Shown here one piece after another: positions 23,301 to 36,776 of a stretch of DNA of 64,000 nucleotides; position 1 is the first letter of the stretch, and every line of letters begins with the position of its first letter. Location: contig CP136892.1 in the NCBI GenBank assembly GCA_034359265.1, positions 86,110,001-86,174,000 of the forward strand. Direction: 5' to 3'. The translations under genes and the position numbers were made by a program. Origin of the DNA: Canna indica (taxonomy: Eukaryota; Streptophyta; Magnoliopsida; Zingiberales; Cannaceae). The notes below the pieces were generated by a model, which made no database searches, was not told the origin of the DNA, and saw only the letters and a program-made list of their open reading frames with translations.

Positions 23301-24875
23301 ATCAATTGGAGATATGGATGTGGGTGAATTTGTTGTCCCTGTTCCACATGTGAAGCAAGTGAAGGTATGCAAGCATTCTTATTGTCTGGAATAAAACCCC
23401 ATTTGCTGTTTTTTCATGTCAATTTGTGTTTCTAAATTTTACACTTATACTTTCATAGGGTACTAAAATGTTATGCGTTATTGTAATTTAATCTTCTTGG
23501 TAAAAATGGTTAGAAGATCTGGATAATTATGTTGGCTATTGCTCCATAAAGATAAACATGAGTTTTCTTCTTTGAGAACAATGCATCAAAATGGTTTTGC
23601 ATTGTAAGCATATTTAAAATATATGAGATTTTTTACTACTCCGAAGAATATTGGTTAGCTGCTTCTTTGAGAACAAACACATCAAAACAGTTTTGCGGGA
23701 AATAAGCTAAGATGTTTTGGCTGTCAGTTATTTGCTACAAACACATCAAACTAGAATATCTGGTTTCATGGCAAAACACTTAGGTTGATATATGCACGTC
23801 TAATTGCTACAGCTTTCAAACGCTGGAGGACGGCTTGTCATTTCAAGTGATGGCGTTTGGGATTCTCTGACTGCTGAAAATGCTCTTAGTTGTTCTCGTG
23901 GTTTGCCAGCAGAAGCCGCAGCTATCAAAATTGTTAAGGTACACTGCCCACTGGTTTCTCCTATCATCATACATTCAGTTACATGTACCTTTGCGTTTAC
24001 CTTTCAGGAAGCTGTGCAGATAAAGGGACTTCGAGATGATACTACTTGCATTGTGGTTGATGTTTTACCACAAGAAAAAATATCACCTCCCTTTCCACCT
24101 TTTAAGAGACCAGGGAAAAGTGTATTCAGGAATATGTTCCACAGGAGATCTTCCCAGTTATCATTATTTTCAGACAGAGATTATTCTGAAGCAGACATGG
24201 TAGAAGAGATATTTGAGGACGGATCGCCATTCCTTGCCCAAAGGTCAGTATACCACCTTACATGGTAAATCACGGTTTCTTTATCGGATATTTTATTGGA
24301 TATTAGTAAATAAGATTACCAGTCTAGCTTTCAGGCTAAACTCCTTAATGCATTTCAGTGTATCTCATGTCATCGACGAAGAAGGAAGAATGAGACTGAG
24401 AATGACAATTACACTAATAGTAAATTTTTTGCATAACCTTTAATCACAAATCTTTGCCCAAATGTCCATCCATTCATCACAAGAATTAGTGTAGCTCCTA
24501 GCAAGAATTCTTTTGCATATTCTTTGACCCACATTTTCTCTCAGGTTCTATCAACTGGGATCCTGCTTGATGTGGAACCTCTGGTTGTTCTTTATAAGCT
24601 TTTATATAGGTTGTTTATATAGGTTCATCTGGTGTACACAGCTCAGGGTCATTTCATAAGTAATATCCAATGGCAGGTTAGATCCGGATTTTTCAGTCAG
24701 TGCCATGTTCAAGCTGTTCAACTGTGCTGTTTGCCAATTGGAGATGAAACCAGGTGAAGGCATTTCTGTGCACAATGGTTCATCAAAACCTGGCATAATC
24801 AATCCCTGGGATGGGCCCTTCCTTTGCCCAGTCTGCCAAACCAAGAAGGAAGCCATGGAAGGACGACGGTGCTAG
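20329..24875 (+). CDS. Protein phosphatase 2C (PP2C12-like clade with Cys4 tail)
   Basis: Eight exons (20329-20517, 20873-21044, 21927-22080, 22185-22248, 23257-23364, 23813-23938, 24008-24243, 24677-24875) give 415 residues with all phases matching. Metal-binding PP2C motifs are present: GED at 38-40, DGHNG at 66-70 (DGHGG in most PP2Cs; Asn is typical of this clade), VASVGDSRC, LSRSIGDMDVGEFVVP, SSDGVWD with Asp242, and DDTTC at 281-285. The enzyme should remove phosphate from Ser/Thr residues using Mn/Mg. The last exon adds a tail with two CxxC pairs, C366-C369 and C400-C403, and a NPWDGPFLCPVCQ motif, probably a small zinc-binding module. It resembles Arabidopsis At1g47380-type proteins as I recall them. 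The ATG at 20329 (MSGEGMVSL) was chosen because an upstream in-frame extension is GC-rich and unlike the family. Substrates are unknown. Confidence 0.9.
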
Positions 24876-26169
24876 AGGTTCAGTCCTTCCTAACTTCTTC
24901 CAAAAATTTCTTTTTGCTACAATATAAATCGCTCGTTTTATCCTAAATGCTTTTCTGTTATCCAGAATTGCCTGCAGGGCTAGATATTCACTGTGATGTT
25001 GATGTTAATGTTAACTGCTATAAATTCAGCAGCTGAAGAGTGAAGACCCTCTAACATTGTCCTTCTTCATCCATGCCCCAATAAATTTCAGGGTATTGCG
25101 ATGTGAAATCTCACACATCAGTTTTTTCCTCAGCATATTGAGGTAATTGAAAGTATTTGCCCTCTCTACTTAGAACCACATCCAAGAGAGTAACATGTTG
25201 ATTTTTTTGCGGAATTCTTTGGTTTTGACATGCCTTTCTGGGTATTTAGAAAGGTCAAAATTTCATTGCTTGCTACAGCAAGACCTGTAGTTTAAATTCA
25301 TTAAACAATTTTTATTCTTTGTAGAAGAGTAAAGATGTTTTGTTGTTGTTGTTGTTGAAGAAACTCGATAAGTGGATATTCCTACATGTAGATTTGCTAG
25401 CAGTTAAATAACTAGGAAGTGCTTGCTATTAAATAACTAGAAACTGAGACAGAGTTCTACTGTACTTTGGACAGAAATCTTTCTTTTGTTACTTGATCAA
25501 AATCTGTGTTGCTCTCTTGTTAGACTGAGACATGGTTCTTTCAGCTGTTTATATTCAATGGAACTGCTTCTTTTGTTGGAGTGAGTGAGAATTTAACAGC
25601 ATGACTACAAGAAATTGTTTTGTGATGAAAAAAACCATGACATGGAAGAATTGCATTGAAGAGCAAATAATTGTTGTTTGTTTTAAGATGTTCATTATTA
25701 TGATTCTAACTTGTGGATTACTGAGCAATTACTCATGTTCATTTATAAGTTATTATTACTATGTCAAAGTGAAAATGGACCTTAACTTTTTTTTGAGAGA
25801 AAAATTGACATTGACTGAAATAATTAAATATCCACATGTTAAAAAAACAAATCCAAACAAATTAAACTAATTGTATTTATTACAGTAACATAAAAAAGTT
25901 TTCTAATCAGATTGCTAGGATACAAAAAAACATGAGCAACTTGATATGATCAAATTTTGGATTATAATTGACCTAATTACACTCCTAAAAGCAGCCACAC
26001 CTACCACATTGAAACACTTGAATAAAAAAATTGGAATGGTGACAAAACAAATAGAATTAATGGTTATTCTCATTGGCATTGATTGCATCAACTACCTACA
26101 AAGATTTTTCAACCATAAATCATGAGTTAGACAAGAGATGTTGAGCTGCCACAAATTAAAAAAATAAAA
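24876..26169. other. PP2C 3' region and intergenic
   Basis: Probable 3' untranslated sequence is followed by AT-rich spacer. A T-run followed by GAGAGAAAAATTGACATTG at about 25790 resembles the reversed tail of a non-LTR element, but I found no matching target duplication. No gene recognised. Confidence 0.4.
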
Positions 26170-26983
26170 GAGAATTTTGATAAAACCATCAATACTTTAT
26201 AGAATTTATAAAAGTCATAAGTTTTTTAATAATATACTAAACTTGTCTATCAATTCTATTTATTAACTTCATCGTATTAATAGTTAGGGACTTTGATAAA
26301 AAGCTCATAACTGCTTATATATACATTATTATATAATTTTTTTTAAATTTGATATGTTAATGAAATTAATAAATCTAACAATCTAATGATGTTAATTATA
26401 GGTATATTGACAATTAGGAACGTTTGTGAAAAATTTCTAACTACTTTTTATATATATTTTACTACACATGAAACTTTAAATTTCACGTACTCAATAAGTT
26501 AACAAATTTAAAAATCTAAAATATGATGTTAATTATAGATATATTGACAATTAGAAGCTTTGGTGAAAAGTTACTAACCGCTATTATATGCATTTTGTTG
26601 TATATAAAATTTCACCTAAAAACACATTTTAGGTATTTAGGTTCGGGAACTTCATATACAAATGAAATGTGAGGTTTCTTATGCAATAAAATGAATATAA
26701 GAACATTTATAATTGTAATTAATATATTATTTTAAGTTGTTACATGTATTAACTTCACAAATATGCCAAATTTAAATTTTCATATGTAGTAAAATGCATA
26801 TAAAAACATGTATTAATCTTTCATCAAAAGTCTCTAATTGTCAATATACTTATAATAAATTAATTAATAGAATTAAAGAATAATTTGAGTATATTATAAA
26901 AAGATACGGTTTGACAAATATTATAAAATATTCATAGTTTTGACAATAAACTGTAAAGCATTTATGATATTACCAAAATTCTC
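26170..26983. mobile_element. Long-inverted-repeat (foldback/Mutator-like) non-autonomous element
   Basis: The left end GAGAATTTTGATAAAACCAT and the right end, reverse-complemented GAGAATTTTGGTAATATCAT, match over long diverged arms. Inside are direct units of about 133 bp sharing ATATTGACAATTAG (starting near 26390 and 26524), and an inverted copy of the same unit at about 26730-26865 (CTAATTGTCAATATA). The flanks are A-rich, so a target duplication cannot be judged. Class is inferred from the long arms; no open frame. Confidence 0.6.
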
Positions 26984-28228
26984 AATAAAAAAATACTACT
27001 GACATCCAATTTCATTATTATTCATTTTATTCCAATTGATAAAATTATCCAAACCGAAAAGTCACGTAATAAATACATCAAAATTTAAATTACGTGGCAA
27101 TGTAGTGTATTTTATTTTAGTTTTTGTATTTTATGACAATAATTAAATTAGTTTTTCCATGTATTCTATTTATACCAATATAAATTTATATAATTTTTTA
27201 TTTTAAAAAGTAGTATGGATTTTATAATTCAAAATTATCAAAATAAGAACTACTCTTAAAAAATAAAAATATTCTACTACTTTAATTTACAATACATGAA
27301 AAACTAATTTAAAATAAAATATATTATCACATAGTTTAATATGTTATTTTATTAACAATATAAAAATATGAGAAAGAGGATCCAATTTTGGTGAATATTA
27401 AAAATAGTTATGGTTCTAATAATTTTGAATTAGCAGTTTGGATTGTCATAAATTGCTATTCTTTTTCTTCTTTCTTTCTCAACGCTTTAACTCACCGCGG
27501 TGACGAGAAGCAATATCGGAACAACGCCGTAATGACCAAAGTACCAAACTACTAGCGGAGCTCTGCGGTCGATTCAATGGCGAACGAGAAACCAAGATGG
27601 CGACTTTAAGGTGACGCGACGTCGCGACGTACCTATCTGCCTTCTCGGGTTTGCACTCCAACGATTCAAAGCTTTTAAAAAAGAGTTGCTTTTTTTGGGT
27701 TTCCTCGCTGCCCGGGCGTTTTTAGCCGCGGGTATTGGATCGGTATCGCTTCCTCCCTATCATTCCCTGGAATTTTCTGATAGGAATATGCTTCGATTAT
27801 TTTGCTGGTACATTTCTTGTTGCGCCAACCTGATGGCGTCACAATTTGCCCTTGGCTCGTATATCGACAGCTGTTCGGTTGTATGCTGGAGCCGGGAGAG
27901 TTGGTTTTCTTGGTAATTTTGCCTTCATTATGCTCCTTTTTTGGGTTGGGAAGGATTGCTTGGTCTGAGATTTCGTAAAAATCACACCTTGGTCAGATTT
28001 CTTTTTTCTTGATCTACGTTTGCCTGGACTTCTTTGAGGTTCTTTTGTCTGATTCGGAGATTTTGGGCAAAGATAAGATTCTGGCAGTCTTTTTGCTTGT
28101 GATGGCGGTTCCTTTGGGTCGGAGATTTTTGAGGGTTTCTCCGTGAATCTTTCCACGTGCCATCTGTTCGCGAAAGGTGAATTCGTGGGAGGTTTTATGA
28201 CTGCAGGGAAGGTGGAAGTTTGGGGAAG
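26984..28228. promoter_or_regulatory. Spacer, promoter and 5' leader of PAH
   Basis: Very AT-rich sequence to about 27470 is followed by a GC-richer leader from about 27480. Homologous PAH genes often have an intron in the 5' untranslated region. T-rich stretches and an AG-bearing TTTTATGACTGCAG at about 28192-28205, just before the start codon, would fit its acceptor. The exact transcription start cannot be read. Confidence 0.4.
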
Positions 28229-31200
28229 ATGTATGCCGTGGAGAAGCTCAGCAGCTACATCTCCCGGGGGGTGTACACCGTTTCGGGCCCGTTCCATCCA
28301 TTTGGAGGAGCTGTAGACATCATTGTCGTACAACAGCAAGATGGGAGCTTCAAGTCCTCACCATGGTACGTCCGATTTGGAAAATTTCAAGGTGTATTGA
28401 AGACGAAGGAAAAACTTGTCGATATATCCGTTAATGGCGTTGAAGCTGGGTTCAACATGTACTTGGACCATAAAGGAGAGGCCTTTTTCCTCAAGGATGC
28501 GGAAAATGGAGAACAAGATTTTGTCTTGTCACCACCAACTTCTGGGGATGAGGCAGAGGGAAGTTCGAAGAATGGCCGATTTAAGAACGTGCAGAGCTTT
28601 GATATTGAGGGTAGACAGAATGAGATAATCACCCAGGTGGATAATGGAAATGGCAACCTTTTGACTCAAACTAGCTCAAGGCGATCTACAATTTTTGGCC
28701 TTGTTTTTGGACAGAGGTCATTTAAAGAAAATGACAAGGGTGGCAATGTGGAGAAAGTGAGCTCATTTGAGCATGCTAACATGGCGGCTGACCTCTTGGA
28801 AGTGAAGTGGTCAACGAATATGATATCCAATGAACGAGTTGATCAAGTTGATCATCAGGCAACACCAGGTAACAAGAGTGAGATGAATGTCTGTGTTGCT
28901 GATGAAGAAGAAAGTTCCCAAACAGCTTTGCCAAAAGATAGTGAGAGCATTGGTGATAATTATGAGAAGAACGTTTTCAGTGGAGATTGCTCCGAACAAG
29001 CAGGAAATATTGACCCTTCATATCTAATAGTCAGTGAGGAGACTGTAGAGATGCATACATCTGAGACTGGTGACAAGGCAATCTCTGATCAAAAGAACGC
29101 TGGGTTTGTCTTTAGTAATCATGTTGTTGATACTCAAATTTGTAGCTTGGATTTTAGTGGATCTCTTGATGATTCTTTTGTTTCACATGATGAGGGACTA
29201 GGGGATACTCATATTCATAAGAATAACAAACTAACTGAAAATTCTTTTGAAGACATAACCTCCCATGAAGAGGTTGTGCAGATTTATACCTCGGAAGTTA
29301 GTGATACACCTGATAGGAACAAGTCAACCTCTGAATTAGTAACAGTGCAATCAAATGAAACCAATGCTGAAAACCCTGCTTTACCTCAAATTTATGATGA
29401 TAAAGTTGGATCTCATACTGAAAGCCATGTGGGTTCAACAGCAAGCATATCTAAATTTGAAACTAGAGAAAATGAAATAACTTCTTTCAGCTATTGTCAG
29501 ATAGAAAGCTCAACTATCAGGCTTAATCTTTCAGGTGAAGAAACTTCTCAGCATTTGGGACTATTTTTTGGCGGGTCAGGACTTCACAAGGACACAAGTA
29601 ATAAGGTTCCAGAAGTTAGTTCACTGTCGTTATCAGCTCCATCATTGTGTAAAGACAAGGATGATTTCCACAACCAGATATTGGAGACATCCGGTGACAG
29701 TGAGTCTAACGCATCCAATAAATCTCAATATGATTTTCCCACAAGTGGTGCCTTAAAGGATTTAGATAACAATAACTTTTACACTGAACCTGACCTGAAT
29801 TCATGCTCTGAACAAATCCCAAATGGTATTCATTTATTATCTAATCAACAGTTGCCAAGCTATGAACATGGATGTCTTCCTATGGAACATGTGGCTGAGG
29901 AGTCAAGTCTTGTACAAGATACTAACTTCCAGCAAATTGGTTTCCTTGAGAGTCACTTGCAGATGGAGGAAAGACAAGCTGCACAAGTTCCCTTTTTTCC
30001 TGCTTCTATATCTAGTAATCCACTTGGTTATAGTATTCCTGTCAAATCACATAGTTTTTCTGAAACACTTGATTCCTGCAACTCAAACAATGGAGTTCGA
30101 AATATGGAAAATTTTGATGTAGGTGATAATTTGAAGAGGTCTTATTCTTTTAATGTTAATGTTGCTCAAGATTTTGGCACCATCTCTAGGTCTACAGAAG
30201 TAGCAGAACATAGTGCTCCATGTTCTGAGAGCTTGGAGGATGTTCAATTTCCATTCAGTGACATTGAAAATTTTGGTGGTAAAGAAATTAACACTGAGCT
30301 ATCGAACAATGAAAATGTTGGTGAAATAGAACATCAGGAGACAATCACTTCAGAATGTGACCTAGAAGAGCATGATTTGCAAATCAAGGACAATAAACAG
30401 TCTCTCGAGGAAGAATCTACTGCCTTCAGGTCTCATTCTAGTCCAATAAACATTCCACGCTGTATGACAAGCTATGGAGAAAATAAGTTGTCATCTAAAT
30501 CATTGCCCGTTGTCCGTAGTCATATTAAGGACCTTGAAGGATCTGATCATCATCACTCACTGAGTTGCTCACTGATTGAAAAAACTGACATAAGTAAGGA
30601 GGATGCTGCTGCTATTTCTTCTGGTAATGAAGAAAATAAGTTGTCATCTAAATCATTGCCCGTTATCCGTAGTCATATTAAGGACCTTGAAGGGTCTGAT
30701 CATCATCACTCACTGAGTTGCTCACTGATTGAAAAAACTGACATAAGTAAGGAGGAGGATGCTACTATTTCTTCTGGTAATGAAGAGGATCCAAAAGGCA
30801 TTTTGACAAATGCAGCTGTTGGTAAATGAATCTGCCTTACCACTTTCTTGTAGGTTTTTTTAATTAATATTAGATGCAAGTATAGGCCTATGTGCATAAG
30901 ATTTTATCCTAATGACTTTTCATACTGTATGCTTTGCACAGAGTTATCGCTCTGCAGGCACTTGTTATTTGGAGGAATGGGAGCAGATGCAGCTCGTCAA
31001 GTATTTGACACTGAAAAGGTGAATTTGGAGAAATTTACTGCCTTGGGTCCTTCACTTGTGAAGAATAAAAGGCTTGTTGTCAGAGTTGGTGATAAATATT
31101 TTCCATGGGATGCAGCTGCACCTATTGTCTTGGGTATGATTTGTTTTGGCCAGAAAAATATATTGGAGCCTCAAGGTATGATACCTGTGGATGAAGCTGC

Positions 31201-34200
31201 GAAAAAACTTGGATCTTCAAGAAGTGTACCATCCCGGGGGAGTTGGAACCTATGGCCTTTCATGAAAAGGTCCAAGACCATAAGCAATGCTCATGAAGCA
31301 TCTGAATATGCCAAGGAGATGGATGATGTGGGTCCTGCTTCCAGGAGCACTGGAAAGCTAGAAGAAAGTGACGTGCCAAAAGCCAAGAACTGTAAGAAGG
31401 TTCAGTCACTTACTCCAACGTCTAAAGAACTTGCTTCATTGAATCTTAAGGAGGGCCAGAACATGGTTACATTTAGTTTCTCAACATCAGTGCTTGGGTC
31501 GCAGCAGGTTTCTTCCAATTACTATCTCCCCTTGCTTTATTATTGTTGGATTTCTTATGGATTATTTCAATTTTCTAGATAGTGCTGAAAATCTATCATA
31601 CTTCATAGGTTGATGCAAGGATATATCTTTGGAAATGGAATACTCGAATAGTCATCTCGGATGTAGATGGAACTATAACCAAGTAAGCAATATACTAGCT
31701 CAAATTAGACATGCTTTAGTTGTATGCCTTTTTGTTTTGACGGCGGCCAACCCATCTTTCAGCTGCCTTATCTTACATAGCATCCATCCTTGTTTTGGGG
31801 TGAATCTTTGGTCATTGGAATCATAAACATGATAGGCATTTCTAAAGATGTGACTTGGTTATTTGCATGCAAAAGACATATTGGACATAGGCAGAAAATA
31901 TCATCTACTGTTGTTAGTGTTATCTAACTGTGGTATGTTATCAATTCTACGAGTGCAATCATTAGTCCATCTTATGCTTCAAAATGTGAAGACGGTGGGA
32001 ATGGCTAAATTATTTTCTGATGAAAGTTTCATCTTTTCATGGATGTAGCAATGTTGTGGATGACATACTTATGCTGAATATTTGCATCAACATTTATGTT
32101 AGATTCCTAATCTCAAACTATCATAGTAACTTTTTTAGGCTTAACACATGCTTTTTTAAAACACATTGATTGAATTCTTGTCTCTCATCTTCACATTTCT
32201 ATGTGAACATCTTTTGATAAGTCATTTCATCTTCTTGTTAGTAATGGATGCCATGTCTATGACAGACAAGATTTCCATGGATACTAGATTTTGCATAATT
32301 TGTTACGCAGAGTTAATAATGGAGAAAATTATGTCTTTTAAGAAAGTTCTTGTTTACGTTTACATGGAAAAAACTAATGCAATAGTTAATTTGTTTGGAT
32401 AATAGTGTTTTATTGCTAAATGATTTCTCTAATTTGTGGTATACAATTTGCAGATCAGATGTTCTTGGCCAGTTTATGCCTTTGGTTGGTTATGATTGGT
32501 CCCAAACTGGTGTTGCTCATTTATTTTCTGCAATCAAGGTTTTTCTCTGATTTATGCAAGTGGATAGCTATAAATTTATCATAGATTTACTGATTTACTG
32601 TTTAAATCGTTATGAGGTGTTGGTTGAAATCTCTGTATCTTAAGTTATGGAACTCTCGATACTGACTAGATTTGCACATTTGCAAACTCTAGTCACAGGT
32701 AATGCATAAGTATGCTGACCAAAAACTTTTATTAGACACTATCTCCATAACTTAAATCTTTTGGATGGTTGCAGGCTTGCAGCTTGCATCTGTTTTTCCC
32801 AGGGCTGCATTGTATTCTAGGAGTTTCCTCAGAATAATTATTTGCTGTACGGATTGGTTAAAATTTGACATAACTTATCTAGTTTCTTGTAGTATACAAT
32901 TGTATCATCTCTAAGGATGTGAAGTTTGGCTGTTCCTCATTTGTTTTTATCTGGCAATGATGATGGATATGAATGGGAGAAAAACTCACTATTTAGGTCT
33001 AATAGTTTGGCTTAAAATGTTTTAGGATCCGGTGACCAGTGCATCACTGGTCTAGCCTGATTACAGATAATACTCAATGTTTTGAAATCTGGAACGAACC
33101 AATTGACCTGGGAACTGGATGTCCGGTCATGGTCCTATTTGGATCATGATGAAAACCAAATAGCTAAAAACAGGTGAAAACCAGTAAAATCAGTCAAAAC
33201 CATTTTTATCAGTTCTAAAAAATTTGAATTATATTTATTGGCCGAATTTTTCAAATAGATGTTAAATTTTAAATTATTTCTTTGCAAATTGAAAATGCAT
33301 TGAATGAAATCTTGAAAATGTAAATTATATCGAATAACTTATTGAAAATGAAAACATAAATGCAAATCAACATTAGTTACCATAAATATAGATATTTTCT
33401 ATTGGAATTTGTACATTTACTTTGAAAACACAACTTAATAGATTTGCAATTAGTTAATATTGTCTTTTATTTTTATTCTTTTATATATAGTATATTATTG
33501 ACTCAGACTGGCTGACCCACGAATCGGTGGCCAGACAAGGTCAACCTCCGGTCCAGGTTTAAAAACAATGATAATATTTTGCAGCAACCTGTGTGAACTA
33601 ATAGATACTTTATTCTGTCTTCCAGTTTTGAACATACTACAAAATCATGCACCATTATTTTGCATTTTTTTGGAATATGCTGCCTCCAATTTTATGTGTT
33701 CCAATTGGGTGTTAGTTGACTTTGACTAACCAAGATTTCATATCATCATGACATAATGGAGTCATTTACATTGCCTCATCTGTTTGAACCACTACTTCCT
33801 TTCTTCTTATACCTTTTTAATAACCCTTTAGAATATAGGATCCACTATAAAAATTTATGCCTTGATCTCAGGATTCAAGATGTAATTAGCTCTTCTGTAC
33901 TGACTGTATTACCATTGTTACTTCTTATGTAGTGTCGTCGTCTTAATGAAAGATATGATTTTCAGTGCTTGACACTCGCGCCCTTTATGCACATGCTAGA
34001 GTCATATCAGCATGTCAGCAGATAATGCACGCACATGAGTGCATATTGGGCTTAACTATTAAAATCTTCCATTTCTTATGGTTTATAAGTTTTAGGTACT
34101 GCGACAGTAATTACATTTTTTTCTGTTTCATGCTAATTCTTACTGACATTCTCATCTGGATTTTCGTATGTTTTTGTTGACTCTTACTAAACCAAGAACC

Positions 34201-36776
34201 ACTGACTAAATCCAGTATAAGCCGTCATATTTCTGATGCTGAAAATCTATTGAGTGATTATCTCTTTTCTCTTCAGGACAATGGATACCAATTGCTGTTT
34301 CTCAGTGCTCGAGCAATTTCACAGGCTCATCTAACAAGGCAGTTTCTTTTCAACCTTAAACAGGTGATATACAAATAACTGATTCAAAAGTCTAGCGGTT
34401 GGGAATTATAGCTTGTTCTTTTAGTATTATGGGCAGCAATAAAAGCTTTTCACTTTGGAATCTAATCATATTCCAATTTGCAGGATGGGAAAGCTTTGCC
34501 AGATGGTCCAGTTGTTATATCTCCTGATGGTCTTTTTCCTTCACTTTATAGAGAAGGTCTTAATCTGATCATTTTTTAAATGTCAAAATGGTATAAATAT
34601 GAAAAAGAATGTGGAGATCCATCTTGTTTCTTTCCCATTAAATGTTATTAGGTGACCATTTTTTCCCTAGCTTAAGTCCTTAGGAAAGGACTCAATCTTT
34701 ACTTTTATATTTTTAACAGTCTTCCTGATATGTGGCAGACAAAACTGGATTGCTTTAAGCCTAGCACATGACTAGCTTAACTTAAGTAGGAGATACACTA
34801 TGCTAAATTTGATTGGGTTGTCAATTTTCCAAAAGCTTAAACCATTCGAGAAAGGTCCAATCTTCACTTTTATATTGGGCACTACCCACCAGAACTTCTG
34901 TCTCTTGTAGAAGTAGCATTTACCTTAAATGTTGGAAATTTTAAACTAAATTTATCATCGAGTTTATATAAGCTTGATTCTATTAGGTTTATATGCTTAA
35001 CCATCTTATAGTCATGTAAATCAGTACCTATATATGTCCACAAAATTTTATAACATTCTTCATGAAATAATGCAACTTGTTTTTCTTTTCATTTTCTAAA
35101 TATTATGGATAATTTTTGAATTTTATCTTTTTTAGTTATCAGAAGAGCCCCTCATGAATTCAAGATCTCATGTCTAGAGGTGAGTCCTGTGCTCTTTGCT
35201 GGATTTTCATGAATGCTTATTGAGTTGCAGTTTCCTCTTATTGCATCTTATATGAGTTCAACTACGTGATGCATCTTATATTGCATACTTAATAAGTTGT
35301 CAGGTGTTTTCTCCTGCTAAACAGAAAATCTTAGCTAGCTTCCAAAATTCACGGATTGTATTATGTCTGAAGCTACTGAATTGTAGATCAATCTTCAGAC
35401 AATTTAAACTTCTTGCTTCTTTATGTATAGTTTTCTCATTGCTTTCGTGTTAGTTCCATTTAAGTTTCTTGCTTATTTATATGCAGTCCTCTTGTGACAT
35501 TTCAGCAACTCTGCTGTAAATCTTTCCATGTACACATTTTTTTTCCTTAATATATTGTGATGTTGAACTTCCTGTCTTTCCCCTCAAAAAAAAATGTAGG
35601 CATGCGACTTAGTAAGTTTAAACGTTCTAACTTTGAGGTACCAATATGGTACCAAGATTCTGAAGAATTACTGATAAAGGCAATATACTAATCAATACTA
35701 AGCTGATGCTTCCATTGTGGAATTTTTATCATCCACTATGTGCAAGTTCATGCAAACCAGTCCAACCATTTTTTAAGTTAACTGACGCATAGTCCATTGG
35801 ATATGTTCATTCTTTTCCTTTAATGACTATCATTCTTCACTGAGATTCTAGTTCCAGCTAATGTTCTGTATTGCCTCATGAATTATGTTTGATTCTAATT
35901 CAATCGAAAGCCTTATTTGCTTTAAATGTTAGTAATAAATTCATCATCAATATAAAATTATTTCTGAATGTTCCATCCACTGTTATCCAGCAAACTTGCA
36001 AATTGTAATTATATCGGTTATTGGCTTTTGCAATTAGTTAGATATTCACAGCTAGCCGAGAGAACGTCACACTTTTCTTCCATGATTTCAGGACTCTTTA
36101 CTCTCTTTTCATAGATCTCTTTTTCTAAAAATATATCTGCCATCTGGCCATCTAGTCAGGACTCTGGAAGTTCTATTCCTGAAAAGATATCATGAAGACT
36201 TATATTTATTTAAGTTTCAGGTTATCAAGGCACTTTTTCCACCTGATTGCAATCCATTCTATGCTGGCTTTGGAAATAGAGATACTGATGAATTTAGTTA
36301 CCTCAAGGTTGGAATTCCATTAGGCAAGATCTTCATCATCAATCCCAAGGTATATATGTTAGTGGTACTGACTGATAAAATGAAATTATGAAATGCTTGT
36401 GAAGATTAATTTGCTCTTTTCACCGAATGCTCAGGGTCAAGTTGCAGTGAACCGTCGAGTTGATAGAAAATCATATCCTTCACTCCATGAGCTAGTTAAT
36501 GGAATTTTTCCACCCATGTCATCATCTGAACAGGTTAGACCATGCAATTACTTTTTAGTTAATGACTTCTTCTAACTGGATCTTCACATAACTTGATAAC
36601 AAATGCCTTACTTTAGAAAGAGAAGAATATGTCACTATACTCCATTTATGTTGTCAATTTGAGTAGGATAATTACATATCAATTTTTTGTATCTGACAGT
36701 CATTTTATTTATTCCTCAGGAGGACTACAATTCTTGGAACTATTGGAAATTGCCTCTTCCTGAAGTGGACATTTAA
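28229..36776 (+). CDS. PAH: Phosphatidate phosphatase (plant lipin, PAH type)
   Basis: Ten coding exons (28229-30821, 30942-31507, 31609-31682, 32454-32538, 34277-34363, 34484-34556, 35136-35179, 36221-36349, 36435-36533, 36720-36776) give 1268 residues with all phases consistent. The N-terminal lipin domain begins [20 protein letters not shown] and includes [14 protein letters not shown]. The C-terminal LNS2/HAD domain carries the catalytic DVDGT at 1071-1075 and [20 protein letters not shown], then ends [14 protein letters not shown]. It converts phosphatidic acid to diacylglycerol at the ER using Mg2+, feeding triacylglycerol synthesis and limiting phospholipid synthesis. The giant first exon encodes a Ser/Asp-rich, probably disordered linker; the protein is longer than Arabidopsis PAH1/PAH2 (about 900 residues). 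I start at ATG 28229 because family members begin MYAV. Odd: a 51-residue tandem duplication near the end of exon 1, and a hAT-type element in intron 4. Confidence 0.94.
30478..30786 (+). repeat. 153-bp in-frame tandem duplication in PAH exon 1
   Basis: Two adjacent copies with a 153-nt period (51 codons) encode [18 protein letters not shown] followed by [20 protein letters not shown]. They differ by a few substitutions and one extra GAG codon in the second copy. The copies are nearly identical, so the event is recent. It keeps the frame and lies in the variable linker between the lipin N domain and the catalytic domain. Confidence 0.95.
33075..33570. mobile_element. Non-autonomous hAT-type element in PAH intron 4
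   Basis: The 496-bp element has TIRs CAATGTTTTGAAATCTGG and, reverse-complemented, CATTGTTTTTAAACCTGG. It is flanked by ATAATACT (33067-33074) and ATAATATT (33571-33578), an 8-bp duplication with one mismatch. The interior is AT-rich with GGACCGG-like subterminal blocks. The size of the duplication and the TIR starting CA point to hAT. Confidence 0.78.

Noticed and set aside
24333..24356. Candidate extra PP2C exon after exon 7
   Set aside because: An AG acceptor exists, but joining 24243 directly to 24677 gives the RLDPDFS reading that fits the family tail, so the extra exon is not needed.
28220..28228. Start of PAH three codons upstream at a TTG
   Set aside because: A non-ATG start is not needed; the family begins MYAV at the ATG 28229.
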